NCBI RefSeq assembly: GCF_018918005.1 | Contig: NZ_JAHLPR010000034.1 | Location: 1-64,000 of the forward strand | Length of the DNA: 64,000 nucleotides | Reading direction: 5' to 3' | Source of the DNA: Paenibacillus sp. MSJ-34 | GTDB lineage: Bacteria; Bacillota; Bacilli; Paenibacillales; Paenibacillaceae | Translations under genes and position numbers: made by a program | Shown here: positions 42,063-52,138 of the stretch, piece by piece | Layout of the letters: every line of letters starts with the position of its first letter | How positions within the stretch are numbered: position 1 is the first letter of the stretch | The notes under the pieces: model-generated | The model's input: the letters and a program-made list of their open reading frames with translations, nothing else | Databases searched by the model: none | What the model was told of the DNA's origin: nothing

Positions 42063-45000
42063 TCGCTTCACCTCCGCTCCCTATCGCAACCGCTATGCGC
42101 CGCTTGCCGGCCGGCACGGTTACGTACAGATCGTTTCCTTTGACGCAGTACGATCCTTCCTTCAAATCGCCGATCGAATCGGCCTGCGTCATTTCCGCAT
42201 CCCCGATTCGCATGCTTCGAACGCCCGCGACTTCGCGGATAAGAAGCGCAACCGTACCTTGAACGTTCGATTCCACTTCAAGTTCGAGCGCATCGTTGCG
42301 TTTGTTTCCTCGCATCAGAACGCGATGTCCCAAATCGTCTTGGAATCGGTAGTCCAATTCATTTACTGCAAATATCATAAACGCGAGCCGGTCGTAGCTG
42401 TCCACCCGATTGCCGACATGCGCGCCGATTTGCAAGCTCGAATCCAAATTAAGCGCGACGACGGAATCTTGGCGCATATAAACCGGGATGCTTTCAAGAT
42501 CGGCCTGAACTTGCAGCGAAACGCCCCCGCGGATCCGTTCGTCGCCCATTAACGCCAACCATTCGCCCTCCGGGAAATAAACCCGTTTGCTGTAATGGCC
42601 TTCTTCCGTAACCGGAGCGACAAGCAGGCTGTCTCCGAACATATATTGCTCCATCAAGCCCGAACAAGCGCGGTCGTCGGGATAGGCGACTGCCATGGCG
42701 CGCATCAGCGGCACGCCCGTTTCACTGGAGACGATCGCCTGATCGTAAATGTACGGCAGCAAATTCATGCGAATGTCGGCATATCGTTTGTAAATGCCGA
42801 TCACCTCCGGCTTGCCGGTACGTTCCGCAATATTCCACGGCGTACGGTCTTGGTTGAACTCGCCTTTCGTCTCCGCATGATATTGCATGACCGGGCAAAA
42901 TGCGGCCATCTGCGTCGACCGGACGAACAATTCCGCCGTCGGAATATCGCCATGAAAGCCTCCGAGATCCCAACCCCAGAACGGGATGCCCGACATGCCG
43001 CTCGTCAGGCCGGCAATGATCGAAGCGCGGAACGCTTCGTACGTGGAGCGTTCGTCGCCGGCCCAATGCAGCGGATATTTCTGCGCTCCGCTGTATCCGG
43101 CCCGGCTGAAAGTAATGCCGTCGCCATTCGTTTGCCGCTGCACGAAATCGTAATAGCTGCCGATATAGTCAAGCGGATAGCGATTGCGCAATTCCTCCCC
43201 TGTCGATCCGTCGGCGAATTGCAGATCGCGGCCGAAGATGCACTCGCCGCCATCGGTTTTAAACCCGTCGATTCCGACTTCGTCCATCAAATATTGGCGT
43301 TTGCCGAACCACCATTCGCGCGCCGCTTCGTTCGAAAAGTCGATGACCAGGCAATCTTTAAACCAGTTGTACGGGATGCGGTAAGGTTCGCCGTTGCCGC
43401 GCTTCACATGATAACCGCCGGCAAGCATCGCCCGCTCGTCGTTATCGCGCTGTTCGTGCGCAATTCCGTACATATATTTCTGAATCGGAATTTGCCACAA
43501 CAACACCTTCAACCCGTTGTCGTGCAAATCGGCCACCATCTGTTTCGGATTCGGCCAGCGGCCCCACTCCGGAAACGTGAAATCGCCGTACCGCAGCGGC
43601 TCGTTGCCGTCCTTCGCCTCGTACTGGGCATCGTTGAAAATATAGAACGTCGCTTCATCGCTCCATTGCTCCAACACAATGACCGTTGCCGGAATTTCGT
43701 ACTTGTTGGTCAGTTCCACCTGCTTCGCCACTTCGGCTTGGCTGTCCCAATTGTTGCTCGACATCCACGGCCCGAACGCCCATTTCGGCGGAAGCGCCGG
43801 TTTGCTCGTCACATTCGCCAGTTGGCCGATCATCTCCATCGGTTTGCCCGCAAACAGGTACATCGTCAAATCGGGCGCAGCGGATTTCACATCGACTTCG
43901 ATTTCCAACAGATCGGATACATGGGAACCGAAATGGAATTGCGAATACATCGTCGTATCCAGATAAACGCCGTATCCCGCCGAGCTCATATAGAACGGAA
44001 CCGGCATATACGTTTTCATGCCTTGGCTCCGATATTCGTTATACACATAATTGTCCACCGAATAGCCGCGGTATTCCATGCGGGAATAACGCTCGCCCAT
44101 GCCGAACGCCCGCTCCCCGTCCTGCAAGTCGAAATGGAGCCGCGCCTTGTATACGCGGCCGTCTCCATCCGTCAACAACTGTACCGGAAGCCGGTTCGGG
44201 CCGCGCGCCGTGCGGAATACGACTCCCGATCGTTCGTCGCGCAGTTCCAAGCCGAACGATTCCTCGTCGTATCGCACGGTCAGCACGTACCCGTCCAAGC
44301 GGATCGACGCTTCGCCGGAAGCGGGATTGGCCGGAAAGCCGTCACGCTCCCGCCCGCTCCATTGCAGCCGCATCTCCGCGGTTCCTCCGTTGCGGCGGGC
44401 GATGACGAGCGACGGCGCGGCCTCCATGCCCGGCAAGCCGGCGCAATGCAGCGCGATACGTTCCGCGTCGGCTGCGACTTTCGTAATCTTGCCCAGCGAG
44501 CGCCATTCGCGCACGTTGAACCGGTACGGTTCGGAAGCGGAGCGCTGCTCCCCGTCCTGAACGGCAAACCGGTATACGACTTCATCGCCGTATGCGAACC
44601 GTCCGATCGCCGCTTGCCAATACTTCTCTCCGTCCGGCGCCGTTTCGATCGTCATCGGAACGGTACGGAATTCGCCCCCGTTGACGGCAAATTCCGCTTG
44701 CGCCCGCTGCGTCGCCTCCGCTGTCGCCATGCGGACGAAAACGAGTTCCCCCGACTCCGGATAGCGCGGGGATCTTTCCGTACGATCGTATACATAAGGA
44801 TCGTCCGTTCCCGTCGGTTCGTGCCGGATATGAATACCGCTCCCCGACGCATCGTTATCGGCTCCGGTCAACTTCTGACGGAGATTGGCTGCCGCTATCG
44901 AATATAGCGCCGAGGCGAAACGGCTTTCCTCCAGTTGCCCGCCGGCTTGCTGCAGCTCGTATTCGTAATAGATCGGTTCGTTTGCCGATTGCGGATCGAT

Positions 45001-45771
45001 CGCAGGCAGCATGCCGTATTCCGTTCGTAAACGGCCGACGTTCTCGACCAGCTTTTTGGCTTCCGCCAAATCTCCTTTTTCCGAGTAATACCAAGCGAGC
45101 AGAGAGCTTATATCCGAACGCTCGCAGCCGCCGTAATACGTATCCCCGGCAGACAGGCGGACGCCTTTGCCAAGAAGCTCCCGCTCCACAACGAACAGCG
45201 CTTCGATCAGAATGCGGTCCTCAATGCCGAGCAAGCCGAAAGGTACGGCCGCCACGACGATATCTCCGTATATTTCGCGGCTGCCCAGTTTACTGACCAC
45301 TTTGCCGTCTTTGATCAGCTTCGCAAACAGCAGCTCGCGCATCTCCTTGAGCAGGCGCTGCAAATCGCCTTCCGCAGGCAAGCCCTGCCCCGCTCCTACA
45401 GGCCAATGCGGCTGTACCGCCAGAACGGCGCCGTACATGACAGCCAGATTGCTCAAGTAGATCGCCGGCTCGCCCGCTCCGCCTTCCAGCCAATGCCGGC
45501 GCGGTTCGTTCCAGCGTGCGGCAATTTGCGCAACGGCCTGCGCCGCCGTATCCGCCATTTGTTCCATCAACGCCGGTTCGCCCGTCGTATTCGTATATTC
45601 CCCGACAATCCATAACCAATAGGCCAGATCGAGCGTATCGGTCCGTTCCCCAGACCGGATTTCGGCTTCTGCTTCCCGTAGGAACGGCAGCGTCTTCTCC
45701 GCATCTCCCGCCTTCAAATACGAGTAACATTCAAACGCAGCGCTTTGCAGCGACTGTTGTACATTCATCAT
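42049..45771 (-). CDS. Fused glucoamylase-like/GH31 glycosidase
   Basis: A 1,240-residue protein with GAGGGAGAG before ATG 45771. Residues 1-330 are an (alpha/alpha)6-like module resembling glucoamylase/debranching proteins (YWLWIVGEYTNTTGEPALMEQ, SREIYGDIVVAAVPFGLLG). Residues 340-440 form a carbohydrate-binding-like sandwich. The rest is GH31 with nucleophile in GIDGFKTDGGE (D about 840) and acid/base in HWAGDE (about 906). No signal peptide, so cytosolic. KTDGGE is typical of GH31 alpha-xylosidase and alpha-glucosyltransferase groups. Fusing two glycosidase scaffolds is unusual. Confidence 0.85.
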   Translation of the reverse strand: MMNVQQSLQSAAFECYSYLKAGDAEKTLPFLREAEAEIRSGERTDTLDLAYWLWIVGEYTNTTGEPALMEQMADTAAQAVAQIAARWNEPRRHWLEGGAGEPAIYLSNLAVMYGAVLAVQPHWPVGAGQGLPAEGDLQRLLKEMRELLFAKLIKDGKVVSKLGSREIYGDIVVAAVPFGLLGIEDRILIEALFVVERELLGKGVRLSAGDTYYGGCERSDISSLLAWYYSEKGDLAEAKKLVENVGRLRTEYGMLPAIDPQSANEPIYYEYELQQAGGQLEESRFASALYSIAAANLRQKLTGADNDASGSGIHIRHEPTGTDDPYVYDRTERSPRYPESGELVFVRMATAEATQRAQAEFAVNGGEFRTVPMTIETAPDGEKYWQAAIGRFAYGDEVVYRFAVQDGEQRSASEPYRFNVREWRSLGKITKVAADAERIALHCAGLPGMEAAPSLVIARRNGGTAEMRLQWSGRERDGFPANPASGEASIRLDGYVLTVRYDEESFGLELRDERSGVVFRTARGPNRLPVQLLTDGDGRVYKARLHFDLQDGERAFGMGERYSRMEYRGYSVDNYVYNEYRSQGMKTYMPVPFYMSSAGYGVYLDTTMYSQFHFGSHVSDLLEIEVDVKSAAPDLTMYLFAGKPMEMIGQLANVTSKPALPPKWAFGPWMSSNNWDSQAEVAKQVELTNKYEIPATVIVLEQWSDEATFYIFNDAQYEAKDGNEPLRYGDFTFPEWGRWPNPKQMVADLHDNGLKVLLWQIPIQKYMYGIAHEQRDNDERAMLAGGYHVKRGNGEPYRIPYNWFKDCLVIDFSNEAAREWWFGKRQYLMDEVGIDGFKTDGGECIFGRDLQFADGSTGEELRNRYPLDYIGSYYDFVQRQTNGDGITFSRAGYSGAQKYPLHWAGDERSTYEAFRASIIAGLTSGMSGIPFWGWDLGGFHGDIPTAELFVRSTQMAAFCPVMQYHAETKGEFNQDRTPWNIAERTGKPEVIGIYKRYADIRMNLLPYIYDQAIVSSETGVPLMRAMAVAYPDDRACSGLMEQYMFGDSLLVAPVTEEGHYSKRVYFPEGEWLALMGDERIRGGVSLQVQADLESIPVYMRQDSVVALNLDSSLQIGAHVGNRVDSYDRLAFMIFAVNELDYRFQDDLGHRVLMRGNKRNDALELEVESNVQGTVALLIREVAGVRSMRIGDAEMTQADSIGDLKEGSYCVKGNDLYVTVPAGKRRIAVAIGSGGEANANE

Positions 45772-47597
45772 TGCTTCGTCTCTCCCTCGTAAAATGCGCA
45801 ATACATCGCATAGGCCAAAAAGCCGGCGCATGTAGCGAACGCTTCTCCCGTCACACATTCTCCCGTATGTTCGTCGACGCTCTCGCAAGCGATGCCGTTA
45901 TCCATCTTCAAATGCGGAAGCAACCGAAGGAAATGATCCTTCCGGCCCGACAGCAAACTGTTGGCAATGCTCAGCACCCACGGATGCGGCGCGTGCTCGC
46001 AGCCGATATCGGCAATATTGCAGCCGGCGAACGAATATTTATATTCCGGCCGGCGGATTTGCTCGACCGTATTCGAATAGATTTCGTCGTCCCAAGCGCA
46101 GAAGCCGTAGAACGGCAGCAGCGTCAAGCTGCCCGGCGGCTCGTCGTAAATATTCCAGCCTCCCTGCAAATCGACGGACCACGCGAACATCTTCTTTCCG
46201 TCCGCTTCGCAGACGCAATGCTCATAGATCGCCCGCTTCGTTTGCTCCGCCGTGTCCCGAAGCTCCCCGCTAAACGCGGCGCCTCGGCTAGGTTCGAGCA
46301 GTTCCGCGATATACCGCAATATCGTAACGACCAATACATTATTATAGGTAAGATACGGGTATACGATCATATCGTCCGTCGGCTGCAAAAACGTTTCATA
46401 CAAAGCGATTTCCGGATGCTTCTTCGTCGCGAGCACATCCAATATTTTGCGGATCCCTTTGGCGAACAAAGGCTCTTCGACGATTTCCCGCTCGCCCGTA
46501 CGCTTCACATATTGATACAACGCAATGATCGGCGCGCATAATTCATCAAGTTCGAATCCCGGCTCCAGCACCGTCCCGTCGATATACCGGCTATGAATGC
46601 CGACGTTCTTCATTTGAATGTCGAACACGTACTCCAGCATGTTTCGCGCATACTTCGGATCGGCGATCAAGATGGACGGAAAGCTCCACAGCAAGCTGTC
46701 GCGGTCCCAATAAGCGGCGCTCACGTAATAGCGCGGGCTGCGCGAAGTGACGAGCACGAATTGTTCCGTATCCATCGTCAAACCGGAAGCATAGAAAAAG
46801 TTAAAGAATAAGTTCGTATTGAACAATTCGTCGAGTTTCGCGTCGCCGCTCGTCTTCCGCCGCGCTTCCAGCCAGCGCAAGGTGTCGCCCAGCAGCGCGT
46901 CGTAGCCCTTGCGCATCATTTCCTTGGCCGAAGTCGTCGATCCTACTTCTTCGAAACCGAGCCCCCAGTAGAAATGCAATTCCTTGCTTTCCCCGGGCTG
47001 AAGCTCCAACCGCTGGCCGAAACGGTATGACACCCGGTCGTCCCCGGCTTGAACTTCCGCGATATCCATCGTCTCGGCGAAAATCGGCGCAAAGGAAAAG
47101 ACGGACACGGTATGGCGGAAATCGAATACATAGGAATGGTTCCAGCCGCTTTCATATGCGTGTTTCGTTCCTTGCATCGGCTTGCTCTCGTTGATCGTAT
47201 GCAGCGTCCCCGCCCATACGCCTTGCATCCCCAGCGCAAGCGAGACGGCCGCTTTGCCGTTGTTGGCGGCTTGCAAACGGTACACGAAGCCTCTTTCTCC
47301 CACCGGGGCGAGCAATGTCCCTTCGAACGCCAGATCCGCGCTTCCTTCCGCTTGCGCTTCAAAGGCCGGAACCCAATCGTTCAATCTCCGCCAGCGCAAA
47401 TTCCGAAGCTGCAGCTTGCGCCCTCCCGCTTCGATATACGGTTCGAACAGCGGCAGGTCCTTCGCCAAATCGCCCGTGATTTCGACAATGCCTTTGTATC
47501 CCATATGCAAAAAATTGATGGACTCGATCGCGCCGCTTCCTTCCTCAATTAACGGCAATGCGATCTGTTCGTTACCCGTAGGTACGTATCGTTTCAT
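45768..47597 (-). CDS. Glycogen-debranching-like (alpha/alpha)6 glycosidase
   Basis: About 609 residues; ATG 47597 lies 7 nt after GAGGTGGA, and the adjacent ATG 47600 is possible. N-terminal beta-sandwich (LQLRNLRWRRLNDWVPAFEA), then an (alpha/alpha)6 module with SAAYWDRDSLLWSFPSILI, FDIQMKNVGIHSRYIDGT and GWNIYDEPPGSLTLLPFYGF, the pattern of glycogen-debranching/GH63-type enzymes. Exact family not assigned. Cytosolic. Its stop overlaps the next start (ATGA), so the three glycosidases are co-translated. It likely processes imported alpha-glucan oligosaccharide. Confidence 0.75.
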   Translation of the reverse strand: MKRYVPTGNEQIALPLIEEGSGAIESINFLHMGYKGIVEITGDLAKDLPLFEPYIEAGGRKLQLRNLRWRRLNDWVPAFEAQAEGSADLAFEGTLLAPVGERGFVYRLQAANNGKAAVSLALGMQGVWAGTLHTINESKPMQGTKHAYESGWNHSYVFDFRHTVSVFSFAPIFAETMDIAEVQAGDDRVSYRFGQRLELQPGESKELHFYWGLGFEEVGSTTSAKEMMRKGYDALLGDTLRWLEARRKTSGDAKLDELFNTNLFFNFFYASGLTMDTEQFVLVTSRSPRYYVSAAYWDRDSLLWSFPSILIADPKYARNMLEYVFDIQMKNVGIHSRYIDGTVLEPGFELDELCAPIIALYQYVKRTGEREIVEEPLFAKGIRKILDVLATKKHPEIALYETFLQPTDDMIVYPYLTYNNVLVVTILRYIAELLEPSRGAAFSGELRDTAEQTKRAIYEHCVCEADGKKMFAWSVDLQGGWNIYDEPPGSLTLLPFYGFCAWDDEIYSNTVEQIRRPEYKYSFAGCNIADIGCEHAPHPWVLSIANSLLSGRKDHFLRLLPHLKMDNGIACESVDEHTGECVTGEAFATCAGFLAYAMYCAFYEGETKQ

Positions 47598-47729
47598 CAT
47601 TCCACCTCATCATTTCGTTCATCTTGGTTGTGTTCCCCAAAAAAGTGACGTAACATAAAGAGAGGGAGGGACCATGTACCCCTTATACGATGATCCCATC
47701 CCCTTAACTGGATAAACCCGGAACTGACG

Positions 47730-49031
47730 TTATTCGCTCAAAATTTGCTCCACTTTCTTTTGGGCGTTATTTAATGCCGTTTGCACATCGGTAGCGTCTA
47801 ATTTCGCTTTATCCAGTTCCTCACCTATCGCCGTCGTCAATTCATTCCATTTTTCCGGCTTCGGTCCTACCGGCGGCAACACCAACGTATCCAGCGCGTC
47901 GATGACGACCTTCTTCGATTCCGGCGGCGTTTTCTTGAAGTAATTGTCAAGCATTTGCTCGTCGGAAACTGCCGGTACGCTCCAATCTTTCTCAATGCGC
48001 TTGTCTACGACAAACGGGTTGGCGGACATAAATTTCAAGAACTTCCAAGCCGCCTCGGCATGCTGCGTATCTTTCGATACGGCCAAGCCGTCCGCGAAAA
48101 ATTGATGCGCTTTCTGCGTATTGCCCGGCTCCAATGCGATATCCCACGCAAACGGCGCGTCGCTGAAGCGGGCCATATTCCAAATGCCGGTGCGCAGCAT
48201 CGCGATTTTGCCCGTTTTGAACGCATTCAAGTCGGCGTCGGGTTGCGAGAACGTATCGTCGTTCAGCGGCGGGGAAACTTTATATGTTTTTGCCTTGTCG
48301 ATCATCCAAGTCAAAGCTTCGATATTGGCAGCGCTGTTGACGGTCGGATTGCCGTTCTCGTCGAACACGCCTCCGCCGTTTTGCACGATCGTTTTATAGA
48401 ATTCCCAGAACTGCAGCGGCGCGTAAGTGCCCCAAACTCCGTTTTTCGCATCGGTCAGCTTTTGCGCGGCCTCCAGCTCTTCTTTCCACGTCCATGACGC
48501 TTCGGGATACGGTACATTGTTTTGATCGAATAAATCTTTATTGTAGAACAGGACGACGTCGGAGAAGCTTTCGACCATGCCCAGTTGCTTGCCATCGTAT
48601 TGGAAAGCGTTATAGGCGAGCTCTTTATAAATGGCAGGATCGAAATCTTGATCCGCTTCGATAACGTCGGTCAAGTCTCTAAGTACATTTTGCGCGGCAT
48701 AGGACATAAAGTTTTCATACCCTACCTCGAATACGTCCGGCGCGGTTTTGGAAGCGATCGTCGTATTCAGCTTGGTGTAATAGTTTTGAAAATCGACGAT
48801 TTCCAAATCGACTTTAATGTCCGGATTTTGCTTTTCGAACTCGGCGATCATTTCTTTCAGCGTCTCTTCTTGCGCGCCGCTGGCCGTATACTGCATAAAT
48901 TTAATCGTTTCCCGCTTCGCTCCGTCTCCGCTGTCGGATCCTTGTCCCGCTTCGCCGCTTCCGGCACCGCATGCCGCCGCCGTCAGCATCAAACCGATCA
49001 GCAGCGTCCACAATAAACCTTTTTTCAACAC
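47730..49031 (-). CDS. CUT1 extracellular sugar-binding lipoprotein
   Basis: A 433-residue protein from GTG 49031 (AAAGGAGAGGG upstream). Lipobox AAAC near 20; family-1 binding fold (KFMQYTASGAQEETLKEMIAEF, NPDIKVDLEIVDFQNYYTK, YNKDLFDQNNVPYPEASW). Third gene of the LacI operon, after both permeases and before the glycosidases. Ligand inferred to be an alpha-glucan fragment. Confidence 0.9.
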   Translation of the reverse strand: MLKKGLLWTLLIGLMLTAAACGAGSGEAGQGSDSGDGAKRETIKFMQYTASGAQEETLKEMIAEFEKQNPDIKVDLEIVDFQNYYTKLNTTIASKTAPDVFEVGYENFMSYAAQNVLRDLTDVIEADQDFDPAIYKELAYNAFQYDGKQLGMVESFSDVVLFYNKDLFDQNNVPYPEASWTWKEELEAAQKLTDAKNGVWGTYAPLQFWEFYKTIVQNGGGVFDENGNPTVNSAANIEALTWMIDKAKTYKVSPPLNDDTFSQPDADLNAFKTGKIAMLRTGIWNMARFSDAPFAWDIALEPGNTQKAHQFFADGLAVSKDTQHAEAAWKFLKFMSANPFVVDKRIEKDWSVPAVSDEQMLDNYFKKTPPESKKVVIDALDTLVLPPVGPKPEKWNELTTAIGEELDKAKLDATDVQTALNNAQKKVEQILSE

Positions 49032-49171
49032 TGGAAACCCTCTCCTTTGGATGAAAATACGAGTGTGATTAGACCCTTGCTTGTTGTTTCGCTTGTTTGT
49101 CAGCTTTCCGTTTCCTGCTTCCGCTCGTTACCCGTTTGCGGCATCACCCCTTCCAAAGCCGAAATCCGGCT

Positions 49172-49999
49172 TTATTTGATCCCGGTCATCGTAATGCCTT
49201 TAATGAAATGCTTCTGCGCGAACAAGAACACGATAAAGATCGGGATGAACGCGATAACGTTGCCCGCCATCAGCACGTTCCATTCGGTCGCCCACCGGCC
49301 TTGCAGCTTGCTTAGGCCGAGCGGCAGCGTCATGAGGCCCGTATCGCTCGTAATGATGAGCGGCCACAAGAAGTTGTTCCATGAGCTCATGAACGAGAAG
49401 ATGAGCAGCGTTGCCAGCACCGGCTTGCTAAGCGGCAGGATGACGGAACGGAACACGCGGAAATACGACGCTCCGTCGATGAAAGCCGCCTCCATCAGCG
49501 AATTGGGAATGCCCATCATATGCTGGCGCAGCAGAAACGTGCCGTATGCGCTGAATATGCCCGGCAGTATTAAACCGGCAAGCGTGTTCACGAGACCCAG
49601 CTTTTGAAAGATGATGAATAGCGGCGTCATCGTCACTTGCATCGGGATCATCATCGTCACGAGAAACAGCAAGAACAAAGCGCCCCGGCCGCGGAACGGA
49701 ATTTTGGCGAAGACGAAGGCCGCCATCGCGCAGACGAGCAATTGCAGACCGGTCGAGATGACCGCTACGATCACGCTGTTCCATAACGATTTGAATATCG
49801 GAAAATACTTCTGAATCTCGATGAAATTATCGAAATTGAAATGCGACGGAATCCATTGCGGCGGCATTTTGACGACTTCCAAACTATCTTTGAAAGCGCC
49901 GGACAACATCCATAGAAAAGGAAATACGAAAACGACTGCCGCAATCATCAAAATCAAATGCGTGACAAGGTTTTTCAGCGTAGACGTTTTACTTTTCAT
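49172..49999 (-). CDS. CUT1 permease (MalG type)
   Basis: A 275-residue protein with six membrane spans and the EAA loop SLMEAAFIDGASYFRVFRSVILPLS. Its start overlaps the end of the first permease by 11 nt, giving translational coupling. The C-terminal KGITMTGIK is the MalG-type end. Confidence 0.9.
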   Translation of the reverse strand: MKSKTSTLKNLVTHLILMIAAVVFVFPFLWMLSGAFKDSLEVVKMPPQWIPSHFNFDNFIEIQKYFPIFKSLWNSVIVAVISTGLQLLVCAMAAFVFAKIPFRGRGALFLLFLVTMMIPMQVTMTPLFIIFQKLGLVNTLAGLILPGIFSAYGTFLLRQHMMGIPNSLMEAAFIDGASYFRVFRSVILPLSKPVLATLLIFSFMSSWNNFLWPLIITSDTGLMTLPLGLSKLQGRWATEWNVLMAGNVIAFIPIFIVFLFAQKHFIKGITMTGIK

Positions 50000-50873
50000 A
50001 GATGACCCACCTTTTTTGCAATTGATTCTGAATGACGGTAATAACGAAAATGATGGCGAACAGCACCCACGACTGCGCCGAAGCGAAGCCCATTTTGTTG
50101 TTCATGAACGCGTTCTTGTATACTTGCTCTACGATCGTGCTCGTGCTTCCGGCCGGCCCCCCGCCTGTCATGATCATGACCTGGTCGAACAACTGGAAGG
50201 AGTTGATCAACGAGATCGTCAGGACGAAAAATAACGCCGGCGTCAACAGCGGAAGCGTAATCTTGAACAGCCTGCTCCAGGACGTCGCGCCGTCGATTTG
50301 GGCCGCTTCGTAGTAATCGTCCGGAATTTCCTGCAGGCCTGCCAGCAAGATGATGGCGACAAAGCCGACATCCTTCCATACCGTGACCGCGATAATCGCC
50401 GGCATCGCCCAGAAAAAGTCTTGCAGCCACACCGGGCCTTGAATGCCGAACCAGGACAGGAAGTAATTGACAAGCCCGCTCTGTCCGTTCAAAAACCAGC
50501 GCCATACGATGGATACGGCGATCCACGACGTAATGACCGGAATGAAAATGGCCGCTCTGTAAAATTTGATGCCCCGTACTTTGCGGTTGAGCAGCAGAGC
50601 GAACAGCACGCCGAATAGAAGCACCAGCGGCAAATATCCGACCAGAAATTTAAATACGTTAAGTATCGACGTGTACGATTTCTCGTCTTGAAACACTTTC
50701 ACATAATTGTCGGCTCCGATAAATTTCGGATCGGAGAGCATATTCCAATCCGTAAAACTGATCACGCCGGATGCGATCATCGGAACGAGCTGAAAGAGCA
50801 GCAGCCCGAGCAAACTCGGCAGCAGAAAGACCAAGATGGCTGTGCGCTTCATCCATTTGTTTTGACCTACCAT
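49989..50873 (-). CDS. CUT1 permease (MalF type)
   Basis: About 294 residues; ATG 50873 lies 8 nt after AAGGA, better than ATG 50879. Six membrane spans and the EAA loop DYYEAAQIDGATSWSRLFKITLPLL. Follows lacI by 25 nt, so it is in the same transcript. Confidence 0.9.
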   Translation of the reverse strand: MVGQNKWMKRTAILVFLLPSLLGLLLFQLVPMIASGVISFTDWNMLSDPKFIGADNYVKVFQDEKSYTSILNVFKFLVGYLPLVLLFGVLFALLLNRKVRGIKFYRAAIFIPVITSWIAVSIVWRWFLNGQSGLVNYFLSWFGIQGPVWLQDFFWAMPAIIAVTVWKDVGFVAIILLAGLQEIPDDYYEAAQIDGATSWSRLFKITLPLLTPALFFVLTISLINSFQLFDQVMIMTGGGPAGSTSTIVEQVYKNAFMNNKMGFASAQSWVLFAIIFVITVIQNQLQKRWVIYEK

Positions 50874-50898
50874 CGCCATGTTCCTTTCTTCGTAGAAT

Positions 50899-51924
50899 TC
50901 AATTGATTTTTTTGACCGTTTCGCGTTCCACGATTTCAATCGGCAGCAGCGTTACCGTATGATCCAGCTCCTTCTTTCCTTCGAGCACCTGCATCAAATA
51001 ACGGGCCGCCGCCACGCCGCGCGCTTTCACATCCTGCTTCACCGTGGTCAGCTTCGGAATGAATATGTTGGCTAATGAAATATCGTCAAAACCGATGACC
51101 GAAACGTCGTCCGGCACGGTAAGGCCGCGGTCTCTCAGCCCGTTAACGGCGCCGAAAGCCATCATGTCCCCGGTGGCGAACACCGCCGTAATTCCTTGCC
51201 GCTGCTCGGCGATTTGCCGGCCGGCTTCCACCCCGTACTCGTAGCTCACCGATCCTTCGAACACGAAATCGTGATTATAGAACAGGTTCGCTTCCTGAAG
51301 CGCGCGTTTATACCCTAAATATCTTTTCTCCACGACGCCGTCTTTGCGGATGGTTCCCGTTACAAGGGCGATATTGGTATGGCCGTTGTCGATCAAATGC
51401 TTTGTCGCCAAATAGCCGCCCAATTCGTCGTCTATGCGGATTTTTTTGAAATTATCGTCGTTGATATAGCTGTCGATCAGCACGATCGGCATTTTCACTT
51501 TTTTCAAATCTTCGTAGAAGCTTTCCTGGAAAATTCCCATAATGACCGCGCCGTCCAAATTGCGCTGCATCGTCAAGTCGAGATAACCTTTATTTTTCTC
51601 CACTCCGGATAGAATAATGTGATAATCGTGCTGGCGCAGCTCCGATTCGATCCCGCAAATCAAATCGCTGTAAAAAGGGTTTTCCAGCAGCAGTTGCTTC
51701 TGGTCTTCGGTTTGCGGAATGACGACGCCGATCAGGTTCGACCGGTTGCTGGCCAAACTGCGCGCCGAATAATCGGGAATGTAATTGAGTTCGGATATGG
51801 CTTGCTTGATTTTGGCGAGCGTATCTTCGGACACCTTCCCTTCCCTGCCGTTTAGAACGTAAGAGACGGCTGCCGTCGACACCCCCGCTTTCTCCGCAAC
51901 GTCTTTGATCGTAATCCGTTTCAT
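50899..51924 (-). CDS. LacI-family transcriptional regulator of the alpha-glucan operon
   Basis: A 341-residue regulator from ATG 51924 (AAGGTGCCTC upstream). LacI HTH at 1-50 (MKRITIKDVAEKAGVSTAAVSYVLNG) with the hinge helix DYSARSLASNRSNLIGVVIP; the rest is a ribose-binding-type sensor (VIGFDDISLANIFIPKLTTVKQ). First gene of the operon. Its promoter carries two GTTAA-type dyads, so it probably autoregulates. Confidence 0.92.
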   Translation of the reverse strand: MKRITIKDVAEKAGVSTAAVSYVLNGREGKVSEDTLAKIKQAISELNYIPDYSARSLASNRSNLIGVVIPQTEDQKQLLLENPFYSDLICGIESELRQHDYHIILSGVEKNKGYLDLTMQRNLDGAVIMGIFQESFYEDLKKVKMPIVLIDSYINDDNFKKIRIDDELGGYLATKHLIDNGHTNIALVTGTIRKDGVVEKRYLGYKRALQEANLFYNHDFVFEGSVSYEYGVEAGRQIAEQRQGITAVFATGDMMAFGAVNGLRDRGLTVPDDVSVIGFDDISLANIFIPKLTTVKQDVKARGVAAARYLMQVLEGKKELDHTVTLLPIEIVERETVKKIN

Positions 51925-52037
51925 GAGGCACCTTCTTAAACTGAAATAGTTGGATCGATTGATCGCATCCACGCCTTCCGCTGCGTTAACGCCGCAATCG
52001 CCGGACATCGCTCGTTCGGGGATTGAACTTCTTCGCA

Positions 52038-52138
52038 GTTAAGCGTTTAACCATATAATAAGTTAGATCGACCTATTTTTCAACCTTTTTCCCAAAAATT
52101 AATCGCATACATTTGTGAATTTAAGTTAACTGTTTAAC
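52038..52138 (-). promoter_or_regulatory. Promoter and two operators of the LacI operon
   Basis: On the minus strand TTGAAA (52083-52078), 17-nt spacer, TATTAT (52060-52055). Dyads: GTTAAGCGTTTAAC at 52038-52051, directly downstream of the -10, and GTTAACTGTTTAAC at 52125-52138, upstream of the -35. The 74-nt gap between their starts is about seven helical turns, suitable for looping. Both match the LacI/GalR operator form. Confidence 0.8.

Noticed and set aside
42595-44907. Long plus-strand open frame of 770 codons
   Set aside because: It lies opposite the GH31 fusion gene, is rich in Arg/Pro/His with no domain, and reflects GC-rich codon use on the other strand.
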